Below are positions 15,261 to 26,190 of a DNA stretch of 41,000 nt, one piece after another (the first letter of the stretch is position 1; every line of letters starts with the position of its first letter). Under the pieces are notes generated by a model. It was not told the origin of the DNA. It was given only the letters and a program-made list of their open reading frames with translations, and did not search any database. A program made the translations under genes and the position numbers. This DNA comes from Mycobacterium sp. 1465703.0 (GTDB lineage Bacteria > Actinomycetota > Actinomycetes > Mycobacteriales > Mycobacteriaceae), in NCBI RefSeq assembly GCF_001672975.1, contig NZ_LZKU01000045.1:1-41000 (forward strand). Direction: 5' to 3'.

Positions 15261-15961
15261 TCCTGGTCCACGTCGAACGACAGCGCCTGATCGGGTGATT
15301 GGCCGCCCGAGAGTTTGACGAAACGTGGTTCGCTGTCCAAGGATTCGCTGAGGTCCTCGATCGTGTCCACGTCCGGGAGCAGCGGCGCGATATCGGGCAG
15401 GTCGGCCAGCGAGGTCAACCCCAGCCGCTCCAGGAACAGGTCGGTGGTGGCGAACGTCGCCGCGCCGGTGTCCTCGTCGGTTCCGGCTTCGGTGATCAGT
15501 CCGCGCGCCAACAGCGTGCGCATCACGGCATCGACGTTGACGCCGCGAACCGCGCTGACCCGGGCGCGTGTCACCGGCTGGCGGTAGGCGACCACAGCCA
15601 GCGTTTCCAGCGCGGCCCGGGTGAGCTTGGACCGCGCGCCGTCCAGCAACAGCTTCTCCACGTAGGGGGCGAAGCGGGCGCGGGTGTACATCCGCCAGCC
15701 CTCGCTGTTTTGCCGCAAATCGATGCCGCTGTCGCGTTCGGTGAATTGCTCGGCCATCTCCCGCAACTTGGTGGCGATCCGGTACACCGGTTGTTGGGTG
15801 GCGGACGCCAGCGCCTCGGCCGTGACCGGGGTGTCAACCACCAGCAGCAGCGCCTCCAGCACCGAGCCGAGTTCCTCGGAGTCCATCGGCGCGACTTCGG
15901 CGATGTCGGGGATGCCTGCGATGTCGGAGGCGAGATCGACATCCGGCATGTCTTCAGTCAT
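15257..15961 (-). CDS. scpB: Segregation and condensation protein B
   Basis: A 234-aa winged-helix protein, partner of ScpA and SMC in chromosome condensation. Seen: LGSVLEALLLVVDTPVTAEALA (about 30-51), then LRQNSEGWRMYTRARFAPYV, and the core ALETLAVVAYRQPVTRARVSAVRGVNVDAVMRTLLARGLI. The N-terminus is acidic and the C-terminal tail longer than in many relatives. The start ATG at 15961 directly follows the scpA stop with no gap. Its 3' end overlaps the pseudouridine synthase start by 4 nt. Confidence 0.95.
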   Translation of the reverse strand: MTEDMPDVDLASDIAGIPDIAEVAPMDSEELGSVLEALLLVVDTPVTAEALASATQQPVYRIATKLREMAEQFTERDSGIDLRQNSEGWRMYTRARFAPYVEKLLLDGARSKLTRAALETLAVVAYRQPVTRARVSAVRGVNVDAVMRTLLARGLITEAGTDEDTGAATFATTDLFLERLGLTSLADLPDIAPLLPDVDTIEDLSESLDSEPRFVKLSGGQSPDQALSFDVDQD

Positions 15962-16789
15962 CTATTCGTCCCGCACTTCTACCAAGGCTTCACTGACCGG
16001 ACGTTCCCCGGTCCACGAGATTTGGAGCACGCCAAGCGGCTCTGACTGGTCGAATGCTACCGCCCGGGACCGATACAGTTCGAGCAGCGCCAGGAAGCGA
16101 CCCACCACCTCCATCGACGCCTCACAGTCGGCGACCAGCTCGGAGAACGTCGCCCACGCGCCGGTGCCCCGCGCTTCCAGGAACGCCAGCAGCTTCTTGG
16201 CCTGCTCGGGAACCGAGACCTGGACCTGATGCAGGTGCCCGACCGACACCGTCGGGACCGGCCGTGGGCTGAAAGCAATGGCGGCGATCTGGGCGAAGCG
16301 TTCGGCGTCGACGCCGAGCATCACCTCGGGCAGCAGTTCGGTGAACCGATCCTCCAGCGACACCGAGCGCGGATAGCTGCGCAGCGCGGTGGCCTCCAGT
16401 TCGGCGAACATCTCGGCGACGTGCTTGAACGCGCGGTATTGCAGCAGCCGGGCGAACAGCAGATCGCGCACCTCCAGCAGCGCCAGGTCCTCATCGTCGT
16501 CGACCTGTCCGGCCGGCAGCAGCCGCGCGGCTTTCAAGTCCAGCAGCGTCGCGGCGACCACCAGGAACGCCGTGGTTTCCTCCAGCTCGAGCTGCGGACC
16601 GATTTCGCGGGTGTAGGCGATGAAATCGTCGGTGACCTGGTGCAGCGCCACCTCGGTCACGTCGAGACGATGGGCGAAGATCAGTTGCAGCAGCAGATCG
16701 AACGGACCCTCGAAATTGGTCAGGCGGACTTGGAAGCCAGCTCCGTAGCCGTTCTGCTGTGGCGCCGCACCGTTTACGGTTTCTTTCAC
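15962..16789 (-). CDS. scpA: Segregation and condensation protein A
   Basis: A 275-aa kleisin linking SMC heads. Seen: the N-terminal FQVRLTNFEGPFDLLLQLI (about 19-37), then HRLDVTEVALHQVTDDFIAY, LVVAATLLDLKAARLLP, and the C-terminal winged helix (VGRFLALLELYRSRAVAFDQ). It overlaps the parA-like gene by 4 nt at 16786-16789, the conserved parA-scpA-scpB order of actinobacteria. Confidence 0.96.
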   Translation of the reverse strand: MKETVNGAAPQQNGYGAGFQVRLTNFEGPFDLLLQLIFAHRLDVTEVALHQVTDDFIAYTREIGPQLELEETTAFLVVAATLLDLKAARLLPAGQVDDDEDLALLEVRDLLFARLLQYRAFKHVAEMFAELEATALRSYPRSVSLEDRFTELLPEVMLGVDAERFAQIAAIAFSPRPVPTVSVGHLHQVQVSVPEQAKKLLAFLEARGTGAWATFSELVADCEASMEVVGRFLALLELYRSRAVAFDQSEPLGVLQISWTGERPVSEALVEVRDE

Positions 16790-17649
16790 GCGCCGAATCG
16801 GTCGATGAATTCGCGGGCCAGCGCCCGGTAGGCGATGGCCCCGGTGGACCGCGGCGCCCAGGTGGTGATGGGTTCGCCGGCCACGCTGGTCTCCGGGAAG
16901 CGCACGGTTCGGGTGATGACGGTGTCGAACACCAGGTCACCGAACCGCTCCACCACCCGGGCCATCACTTCGCGCGAGTTGACCGTGCGGGGGTCGTACC
17001 GGGTGAGCAGGATCCCGCTGATTTCGAGTTTCGGGTTGAGCCGGTCGCGCACCTTGTCGACGGTGTCGGTCAGCAGCGCCAGGCCGCGCAGCGAGAAGTA
17101 CTCGCACTCGGTGGGGATCACCACACCGTCGGAGCAGGCCAGGCCGTTGACGGTGAGCAAACCCAGCGACGGCTGGCAGTCGATCAGCACATAGTCGTAG
17201 CGATCCAGCACGGGGTGCAGCGCACGGCCCAGCGTCTGCTCTCGTCCCACCTCGTTGACCAGCTGGATCTCGGCGGCGGACAAGTCGATGTTGCTGGGCA
17301 CCAGATCCATGTGCCTGACCCGGGTCTGCAGCAGCACATCGTCGATTGACACCCGCGGCTCGACCAAAACGTTGTGGATGGTCTTTTCCAGCTCGTAGTG
17401 CGGGACGCCTAGGCCCGCGGAGAGCGCACCCTGCGGATCCATGTCCACCAGCAGCACCCGGCGGCCGTATTCGGCGAGCGCGGCACCCAAGTTGATGGTG
17501 GACGTGGTTTTCCCGACGCCGCCCTTCTGGTTGCACATGGCGACGACTTTGGCCGGGCCGTGCGAGGTGCGCGGCTGCGGCTCCGGGATCGCCCGCGGCG
17601 GCCGCCCGGTCAGACCGAGCTCGACGCCGCTGTCCGGCTGCTCAGTCAT
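16786..17649 (-). CDS. ParA-family ATPase of the scpAB operon (Rv1708-like)
   Basis: A 287-aa ParA/Soj-type ATPase, probably in chromosome segregation or placement. The deviant Walker A KGGVGKTT lies at 42-49, followed by DMDPQGALSAGLG and DYVLIDCQPSLGLLTVNGL. The start chosen is the ATG at 17649 (MTEQPDSGVELGLTGRPP), which matches the family N-terminus; a longer frame to 17727 is open but not supported. There is no ribosome binding site before this ATG. Instead it overlaps by ATGA the stop of a predicted leaderless 9-codon ORF, so translation may depend on coupling. It heads the operon running to der. Confidence 0.92.
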   Translation of the reverse strand: MTEQPDSGVELGLTGRPPRAIPEPQPRTSHGPAKVVAMCNQKGGVGKTTSTINLGAALAEYGRRVLLVDMDPQGALSAGLGVPHYELEKTIHNVLVEPRVSIDDVLLQTRVRHMDLVPSNIDLSAAEIQLVNEVGREQTLGRALHPVLDRYDYVLIDCQPSLGLLTVNGLACSDGVVIPTECEYFSLRGLALLTDTVDKVRDRLNPKLEISGILLTRYDPRTVNSREVMARVVERFGDLVFDTVITRTVRFPETSVAGEPITTWAPRSTGAIAYRALAREFIDRFGA

Positions 17650-17675
17650 GGCGGGGGTGTTCGGGAGGTGAACAT
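17646..17675 (-). CDS. Predicted leaderless 9-codon leader ORF ending Pro-Pro-Pro-stop
   Basis: The -10 element TAGACT (17689-17684 on the minus strand) is followed 8 nt later by an ATG at 17675, so the mRNA would begin at or next to this start codon. The ORF reads MFTSRTPPP and stops at a TGA that overlaps the parA-like ATG (ATGA, 17646-17649). Leaderless translation is common in mycobacteria. Three prolines at the end are known to slow ribosomes and depend on EF-P, so this could regulate the operon. Seen: promoter, frame and overlap; expression is inferred. Confidence 0.45.
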   Translation of the reverse strand: MFTSRTPPP

Positions 17676-17836
17676 CGTCGGAAAGTCTAACGGGTTCACC
17701 GCGCGAAACCCGGCGACCCGCAGGCAATTAACCAGCCAATATGGGCAAAATTCGGTGGTAGAACGCACATTCCGACCGCCTTTTCACTTCAGTCACAGCA
17801 GCACCAATTTTCGGAGGTGTTCCGCCTTCCGAAACG

Positions 17837-17856
17837 CGCTAGCACCGGCGCTAGCG
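17837..17856. promoter_or_regulatory. Inverted repeat CGCTAGC-n6-GCTAGCG in the parA/O-methyltransferase gap
   Basis: Perfect 7-bp arms (17837-17843 and 17850-17856) around 6 bp, in the gap between two divergent genes. It may be an operator; no T-run supports termination. Confidence 0.3.
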
Positions 17857-17941
17857 AGTTAGCCGAATGACCTACCGGTACCGCCCCGGACAGGGCCCCA
17901 GCCGCCGCCGACACGCCGGACGGCCGGCACCGCCACCCGCC

Positions 17942-17947
17942 TATCGT
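17942..17947 (+). promoter_or_regulatory. -10 element of a leaderless O-methyltransferase promoter
   Basis: TATCGT ends 7 nt before the A of the ATG at 17955, and there is no ribosome binding site. This spacing predicts a leaderless transcript and supports 17955 rather than the GTG at 17946 as start. Confidence 0.45.
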
Positions 17948-17954
17948 GTCGACT

Positions 17955-18707
17955 ATGAATCTCAAGCGACGGATCCCTCTGCTGCGTTGGTCGGTCTGGC
18001 GCATGGCCGTCGGCAATAAGAACATCACCACCACCGGCCAGATAGGTGACGGGCGCGAAGCGGCCGCCGTCGAATACGTGCTGCAGAACGCCCGGGCCGG
18101 CGACATCGACGACGTGCTGGCCACCATCGACAAGTTCGCCTACGAAAAATCACTGCTGATCAACGTCGGCGACGAGAAAGGGGCACTGCTGGACGCCGCG
18201 GTGCGGCGCGCCGACCCCACGCTCGCCCTCGAACTGGGCACCTACGTCGGCTACGGCGCGTTGCGCATCGCCAGGGCCGCCCCCAAGGCCAAAGTGTTCT
18301 CGGTCGAACTCGCCGAGGCCAACGCGGCCAACGCCCGCCAGATTTGGGCCCATGCCGGCGTCGCCGACCGGGTGACGTGCGTGGTCGGCACCATCGGTGA
18401 CGGCGGGCGCACCCTGGATGCGCTGGCAAACCAGCACGGGTTTGCCGCCGGCACACTCGATTTCGTGTTCCTCGATCACGACAAGGATGCCTACCTGGAC
18501 GACCTGCAGAGCATCTTGGATCGCGGCTGGCTGCATCCGGGCTCCATCGTGGTCGCCGACAACGTCCGGGTGCCGGGTGCGCCGAAGTACCGCGACTACA
18601 TGCACCGCCAACACGGCAAGCTATTCAACACCGTCGAGCACAAGGCGCATCTCGAGTACCAGACGCTGGTCTCCGACCTGGTGCTGGAGTCCGACTACCT
18701 GGGCTGA
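17955..18707 (+). CDS. SAM-dependent O-methyltransferase (COMT-like, Rv1703c-like)
   Basis: A 250-aa methyltransferase of the O-methyltransferase family 3/COMT group. Seen: SLLINVGDEKGALLDAAV, SAM-binding motif I LALELGTYVGYGALRIA, motif with acidic residue KVFSVELAEANAANARQIW, the metal-site type strand LDFVFLDHDKDAYLDDLQ, and VADNVRVPGAPKY. These fit a divalent-cation-dependent enzyme acting on catechol-like or phenolic substrates; the true substrate is unknown. It converges with xerD, only 15 bp between stops. In M. tuberculosis, as I recall, cycA and PPE genes separate this gene from the parA-like gene; here they are absent. Confidence 0.9.
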   Translation: MNLKRRIPLLRWSVWRMAVGNKNITTTGQIGDGREAAAVEYVLQNARAGDIDDVLATIDKFAYEKSLLINVGDEKGALLDAAVRRADPTLALELGTYVGYGALRIARAAPKAKVFSVELAEANAANARQIWAHAGVADRVTCVVGTIGDGGRTLDALANQHGFAAGTLDFVFLDHDKDAYLDDLQSILDRGWLHPGSIVVADNVRVPGAPKYRDYMHRQHGKLFNTVEHKAHLEYQTLVSDLVLESDYLG

Positions 18708-18722
18708 CCCAGGCGGCTAAAA

Positions 18723-19660
18723 CTACTGCGCCCGCGGATGCGCCTCGGCCCATACCTCGCGCAGCGCGTGCACGGTGACCATGGTGTAGATCTGCGTCGT
18801 CGTCACCGAGGCGTGTCCCAGCAACTCCTGCACGACTCGCACGTCGGCGCCGCCCTCGAGCAGGTGGGTGGCGAAGGAATGCCGCAGCATGTGCGGCGAC
18901 ACCCCCGAGCTGATGCCGGCGCGCTCGGCCGCGTCCTGCAAGACTTGCCAGGCGCTCTGCCGCGACAACCGGCCGCCGCGCACATTGAGGAAGATGCCCG
19001 GTGTTCCGCGCCCGCGGCGCGCCAACTCCGGACGGCCCCGCACCAGATACGCGTCCAGCGCGGCCACGGCTGGGCGCCCGATCGGCACCAACCGCTGCTT
19101 ACCGCCCTTGCCGCGCAACAGCACCGACCGGGCGTGCGTGTCGACGTCGTCGACGTCGAGCCCGACGGCTTCCGAGATGCGTGCGCCGGTGGAGTACAGC
19201 AGTTCCAGCAGCGCCCGGTTACGCAGGGTGAGCGGGCCATCGGCCGGGCTTTCTCCGCCGGCGCCCTCCAGTAGCGCCAGAACCTGGTCGATGGTCAGGC
19301 TTTTGGGCAGCCGACGCCCCGGGGTCGGCGGGCGGACCGCGCGCGCCACGTCGAGTTCGGCCAGCCCTTCGGCGGCGGCGAACCGATGCAGGCCGCGCAC
19401 CGCGATCAGCGCGCGCGCCGCCGACACCGCGGACAGTGCCGCCGTCCCGGTGTCGGGATCCCCGCGGCGCAGCGCAACCAGGAACTCGCTCACGTCGTTC
19501 TCGCCCACCTTGGCCAGATCGTGAATTCCACGGTCCGACAAGTGCTTGGTGTACCGGCGCAGGTCGCGGCGATACGAGCTCAAGGTGTTCGCGGCGACGC
19601 CGCGCTCGATGGTGAGATGGTCAAGGTAGCCCTGCAACTGCGTGTCCAGCGCCACCGTCG

Positions 19661-19664
<4 letters not shown>
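18723..19664 (-). CDS. xerD: Tyrosine recombinase XerD
   Basis: A 313-aa recombinase that, with XerC, resolves chromosome dimers at dif. Seen: the N-terminal SAM-like domain ([30 protein letters not shown]), catalytic Arg in [13 protein letters not shown], Lys in [35 protein letters not shown], and [13 protein letters not shown] with the nucleophile Tyr. The start is taken at the ATG 19664, which overlaps the NUDIX stop by ATGA; a frame extension to 19709 would run into that gene. It belongs to the pyrG-NUDIX-xerD run. Confidence 0.95.
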
Positions 19665-22079
<2,415 letters not shown>

Positions 22080-22150
22080 CTAGATGGGCCTGCCGACCCA
22101 CGGAAACCCACCCTAACATCAGCCGCGCTGTGTCGCGGCTAACACGCCCG

Positions 22151-23095
22151 CTACTGAGGCACCGTGATTGACGTCGCCCCGTGGCCGGTGCCGTACTGCC
22201 CGGCGTGACCGCCGTTGAGCAGGTCGTGCAGACCCAGGACGGCGGTGATGCGGCCCGGCGCGGCGTCGACGTCGTCGACGGTGCTGATCGCCGAATTCAT
22301 CCCTGCGTCGGCGCGCGCGACCGCCACCGCCGCGCCACCGGTCGCCGAACCGTCGCGCCCGGCCAACAGGGTGCCCGACCCGTGCGGGGCCAGCGCTGCC
22401 GAGAAGCGGGCCACGCTGACTCCCTTGTTACCGGCTTCCCCGGGTAGCGAACCGCCCGTGACGATCAGCGCGGCATTCGCCGCGCCCATGTGATCGGTCG
22501 CCTGATAGGTGATGAAGCCGGTGTCCCGCAGCGCCGCCAGCACGGTGTTGCGCTGAACGTCGTCCACCGGGGGCGCCGCCGGGTTGGGGTTGGCCAGCAG
22601 GGCGATTCCCATCAGGTCACCGGCCTGCGAACCCTGGTCGACGAGCTTGGTGCTCAGCTGCTGACCCGCCGGCAGCACCGAGGAGTTCACCACCGTCTGC
22701 AGTTTCTCCGCCGAGTTGGCCTCGACGAACTCAGTCGTCAGCGAGACCGTCCCGGTTACCGCCCCGCCGGCCTGACCTATGAAGTTCGACACCGCTGCGA
22801 CGTCGTCGTCTTTCGCGTCCGGGGTGCGGAACACCACCACCGACTTGCCACCCAGCGCGTCATGCACTATCCGGCCAGCCAGTTGAGTGTCGAAATTGTT
22901 TGCCGCGCTGAGCTTTTCGTTCAGCACATTCTTCTGGTCGTTGAGCCCGCTGATCTGGGCGTTCAGATCCTTCTTCTCGTCACGCAGGCTGGACAACAAG
23001 GTGTCCGACAAGAAGCCGGAGCCCAGCACGACTCCCACGGCCAGCGCGAGGAAGACGGCGGCCAGCGACAAGGCATGTTGACGCAACGAGATCAT
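22151..23095 (-). CDS. mctB: MctB/SteB-like envelope protein (Rv1698-like)
   Basis: A 314-aa protein with a single N-terminal membrane helix (about 9-29, ALSLAAVFLALAVGVVLGSG), then a coiled coil of about 35-70 (LRDEKKDLNAQISGLNDQK), then a soluble domain outside the membrane ending in a Gly-rich tail. In M. tuberculosis Rv1698 is called MctB and linked to copper efflux; the related C. glutamicum SteB was described as a cytokinetic partner of SteA that helps activate the cell-wall hydrolase RipA. The steA-like gene lies directly upstream (21-bp gap), which supports the SteAB view; the two proposals are not exclusive. Confidence 0.92.
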   Translation of the reverse strand: MISLRQHALSLAAVFLALAVGVVLGSGFLSDTLLSSLRDEKKDLNAQISGLNDQKNVLNEKLSAANNFDTQLAGRIVHDALGGKSVVVFRTPDAKDDDVAAVSNFIGQAGGAVTGTVSLTTEFVEANSAEKLQTVVNSSVLPAGQQLSTKLVDQGSQAGDLMGIALLANPNPAAPPVDDVQRNTVLAALRDTGFITYQATDHMGAANAALIVTGGSLPGEAGNKGVSVARFSAALAPHGSGTLLAGRDGSATGGAAVAVARADAGMNSAISTVDDVDAAPGRITAVLGLHDLLNGGHAGQYGTGHGATSITVPQ

Positions 23096-23116
23096 TTAAC
23101 GCACCGTCCAGCAGAA

Positions 23117-24298
23117 CTAGGTGACCCACTTCTGCACCACCAGGCAGAAGTGATTCCAGTAGTCGGTGACCCAATGCAGCACCACGCCATCGGTGCGCGA
23201 CACCCACAGCGCGACGATGACGGCGATCAGCATGGTCAGCGCCAGCAGCGCGATGGCACCCGCCGAAATGTGGTTGCGGTACAGGGTGGCTACCGCTTTG
23301 GCGTCCACCACCTTCTCGCCGACCCGCAACCGGGTCAGGAACGTGGAGGGGTTGCTGTGTGCGCGGGTGCGGTCGAAGAACGTTTCGATGTTGGCGGTGT
23401 GGCCGGCCGTCACCAGCAGCGCCGCGCCGTGGTGGTCGGCCAGCAGCAGCGCCAGATCGATCGCCGAGCCCGCGGCCGGGAACGTCATCGCCCCGACGCC
23501 GAGATCCTGGATCCGTTCCAGGCCGGGCGCGTGCCCGTCGGCGTCGGCCGGCAACACCACCTGGGCGCCGCACTTGAGCGCGTCGGTGCTGATCTGGTCG
23601 GGGTCGCCGACGATGACCTGGGGGCGGTAGCCCGCCTTGCGCAGGACGTCGGCGCCGGTGCCGACACCGATCAGGGCCGGCTGATACTCCTTGATGAACG
23701 GCTTGAGGGACTTCAGGTCTTCCTCGGCGCTGGGCTCGTCGGCGACGATCACCACGTGCCGGCGGCGCAGGTCGACGTCGACGTCGGGGATGCCGATGCC
23801 GTCGATCAGCAGTGGGCTCTCGCTCTTGATGAACTCGATTGTGTTGCCGGCGAACGCCTCCAGGTGCGCAGACAGCCCGCTCTTGGCCTCGCGCATCAGG
23901 TCGGCGATGTCGTGGTCGGTGCGCTCGGTGCCGCGGACCAGCCTGCGGTCGCCGGCGTACACGCCGCCTTCGTGCAGTCGAATCTTGGCGCCGTCCTTGA
24001 CCTTCTTGAAGATGTCGGGTCCGGCCTCGTCGATCAGGGTCACCCCGTTGTTGACCAGCACCTCCGGCCCCATATTCGGGTAACGGCCCGATACCGACGG
24101 AGACGCGTTGACGACCGCGGCGATATCGGCTTCCACCAGGGCGTCCGCCGTGATGCGGTCCAGATCCAGGACGTCGAGCACCACGATGTCGCCGGGGCAG
24201 ACCCTACGCAGCAATCGGTCGATGTTCCGGTCAACGCGGGCGGTGCCGACGAGGCCCGGCCGGGCGGGGTTTCGGGAGAGCAGGCCTGACATCTTCAT
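23117..24298 (-). CDS. steA: SteA-like protein (Rv1697-like), cytokinetic ring associated
   Basis: A 393-aa protein with an N-terminal domain (RPGLVGTARVDRNIDRLLRR), a thiamin pyrophosphokinase-like fold in the middle (GVGTGADVLRKAGYRPQVIV, VGDPDQISTDALKCGAQVVL), and one C-terminal membrane helix (AIALLALTMLIAVIVALWVS) followed by a short tail. In C. glutamicum SteA localises to the division site with SteB. The start is the ATG at 24298, matching the conserved MKMSGLLSR N-terminus; the frame could extend to 24361 but that adds an unusual basic stretch. It heads the steA-mctB pair. Confidence 0.9.
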   Translation of the reverse strand: MKMSGLLSRNPARPGLVGTARVDRNIDRLLRRVCPGDIVVLDVLDLDRITADALVEADIAAVVNASPSVSGRYPNMGPEVLVNNGVTLIDEAGPDIFKKVKDGAKIRLHEGGVYAGDRRLVRGTERTDHDIADLMREAKSGLSAHLEAFAGNTIEFIKSESPLLIDGIGIPDVDVDLRRRHVVIVADEPSAEEDLKSLKPFIKEYQPALIGVGTGADVLRKAGYRPQVIVGDPDQISTDALKCGAQVVLPADADGHAPGLERIQDLGVGAMTFPAAGSAIDLALLLADHHGAALLVTAGHTANIETFFDRTRAHSNPSTFLTRLRVGEKVVDAKAVATLYRNHISAGAIALLALTMLIAVIVALWVSRTDGVVLHWVTDYWNHFCLVVQKWVT

Positions 24299-24411
24299 GG
24301 GGGCGATTCTGTCCAAGATGCGTCGGCGTCGATGGGAGGCGCGCCGTAACATTAGCCTCATAAGTTATCTAGAGTCCCATTAGTCACATCTGTATCCCAG
24401 GTTCCCGACGG

Positions 24412-26166
24412 TTAGATCTCATCCTTCTGCGCCGCGTCGAGCAGTTCGCGGGCGTGCGCGCGGCCGCTGTCGGATTCGCCCAGCCCGGCCAGCATCCGCG
24501 CCAGCTCGGCCACCCGCTCGTCGTCGGCGACCCGTCGCACCACGCTGGTGCCCTTGGGTCCCGCGCCATGCACCACCAGGTGCACGTCGGCGTAGGCCGC
24601 CACCTGCGGCAGGTGCGTGACCACGATGACCTGGTGGGTGCGCGCCAGCCGGGCCAGCCGCCGCCCGATCTGCACCGCGGCCCGGCCGCCCACGCCCGCG
24701 TCGACCTCGTCGAACACCATGGTGGTGCCCACTGTCTCTTTACGGGAGGCGGCCAGTACCACCTCCAGCGCCAGCATCACCCGCGACAGCTCGCCGCCGG
24801 AAGCGCTCTTGGCCAGCGGCAGCTGATCCATCCCGCGGTGCGCGGCGAAGCCGAACTCGACCTGGTCGATGCCGTCAACGCCGGCGCGGGCCAGTTCGCC
24901 GGAGGGCAGTTTTAGCGCGGCCGCATCGTCGGACGCCGACGCCGTATCGACAGTCACCTCGATGCCGAATTGGGCGTCGGCCATCGCCAGCCCGGACAGC
25001 TCGGCGGTGACCTCTTTGGCCAGCCGCTTGGCGGCCTTGCGCCGGATGTTGCTGAGTTCGATTGCGGCCTGGGTCAATTCACCCGCGAGCTGATCGACCC
25101 GGCCCGCCAGCGCGGTCAGCCCCTCCTCGGAGACGTCGAGTTGGGCCAGTCGCTGCCGCGATTCCTGTGCCCAGGCGAGCACGCCGTCGATGTCCGCGGC
25201 GTATTTACGCGTCAGGGTGCGCAACTCGGCCTGTCGGGCCAGCTTGGTTTCCAGCGCGCTGGCATCGACCGGCAGCTCGTCGAGAAAGCCGGCCAATTCA
25301 CCGGCCGCATCGACGACCACGGTCAGCACCTCGCCGATCTGGCCGGCCAGCGCCATCAGCTTCGCGTCATCGGTCGATTCCAGTGCGGCCCTTGCCTTTC
25401 CCAAACTCTCGGTCGCGCTGAAGCCCTCCGCGTCATCCGAGGACAGGGCGGCGCGGGCCCCGGCGGCGGCTTCGCGCAGCGTGTCCAGTTCGGAAAGCCG
25501 CAGGATCTCGGCGACCAGGGCATCGTCCTCGCCGGGTTGTGGGTCCACGGCGTCGATCTCGTTGAGCGCGAAGTTCAGCCGATCGGCCTCCAGCGCGAGT
25601 TCGCGCATCCGGTTGCGGCGGTCCAACAGGTCGCGCCGCGCCGACAACCAGGCGTCGCGCAGTTTGCCGTAACGCTCCAGCGCAGGACCCGCCTTGGCGA
25701 ACCGGTCCAGCGCACCGCATTGTTCCTCGGGCCGCATCAGTCGCAGCTGGTCGTTCTGCCCGTGCAGGGTCAGCAGTCCGGCGGTGAAGTCGCCCAGCGA
25801 CTTGGCGGGCACGCTGCGGCCCCCGAGATACGCCCGCGACGGCCCGTCCCGGTTGACCGAGCGCAGCGCGATCACGCTGCCGTCCTCGTCGCGTTCGGCG
25901 CCCGACGCGTCCAGCATCTCGTCCAGCTTCACGATCAGGGCTTCGTCTAGATCGGTTGTGGCGAAACGGCCTTCGACCACGGCACGCTCGGCGCCGGACC
26001 GCACTCGGGTTGCGTCCGCGCGGGCACCGCCGAGCAGGTGCAATCCGGTGACCACCATGGTCTTACCGGTACCGGTCTCGCCGGTCAGTACGGTCAGGCC
26101 GCGGTCGAACTCCCCGACCGCGGAGCTGATGGCACCGAGTGACTCGATGCGGATTTCAGTCAGCAT
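24412..26166 (-). CDS. recN: DNA repair protein RecN
   Basis: A 584-aa SMC-like ATPase acting in double-strand break repair. Seen: MLTEIRIESLGAISSAVGEF, Walker A GETGTGKTMVVTG (29-41), two long helical arms in the middle (about 150-360), signature KSASGGELSRVMLALEVVL and Walker B MVFDEVDAGVGGRAAVQIG, then VIVVTHLPQVAAYADVHLVV. The start ATG at 26166 gives the standard N-terminus and lies 24 nt after the nadK stop. It probably forms a transcript with tlyA and nadK. Confidence 0.96.
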   Translation of the reverse strand: MLTEIRIESLGAISSAVGEFDRGLTVLTGETGTGKTMVVTGLHLLGGARADATRVRSGAERAVVEGRFATTDLDEALIVKLDEMLDASGAERDEDGSVIALRSVNRDGPSRAYLGGRSVPAKSLGDFTAGLLTLHGQNDQLRLMRPEEQCGALDRFAKAGPALERYGKLRDAWLSARRDLLDRRNRMRELALEADRLNFALNEIDAVDPQPGEDDALVAEILRLSELDTLREAAAGARAALSSDDAEGFSATESLGKARAALESTDDAKLMALAGQIGEVLTVVVDAAGELAGFLDELPVDASALETKLARQAELRTLTRKYAADIDGVLAWAQESRQRLAQLDVSEEGLTALAGRVDQLAGELTQAAIELSNIRRKAAKRLAKEVTAELSGLAMADAQFGIEVTVDTASASDDAAALKLPSGELARAGVDGIDQVEFGFAAHRGMDQLPLAKSASGGELSRVMLALEVVLAASRKETVGTTMVFDEVDAGVGGRAAVQIGRRLARLARTHQVIVVTHLPQVAAYADVHLVVHGAGPKGTSVVRRVADDERVAELARMLAGLGESDSGRAHARELLDAAQKDEI

Positions 26167-26190
26167 TCAGTCAGCACCTGTGCTAGGCGG

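Noticed and set aside
22490..24289. Long plus-strand open frame (599 codons)
   Set aside because: Antisense to mctB and steA, both clearly real; composition is typical of GC-rich shadows.
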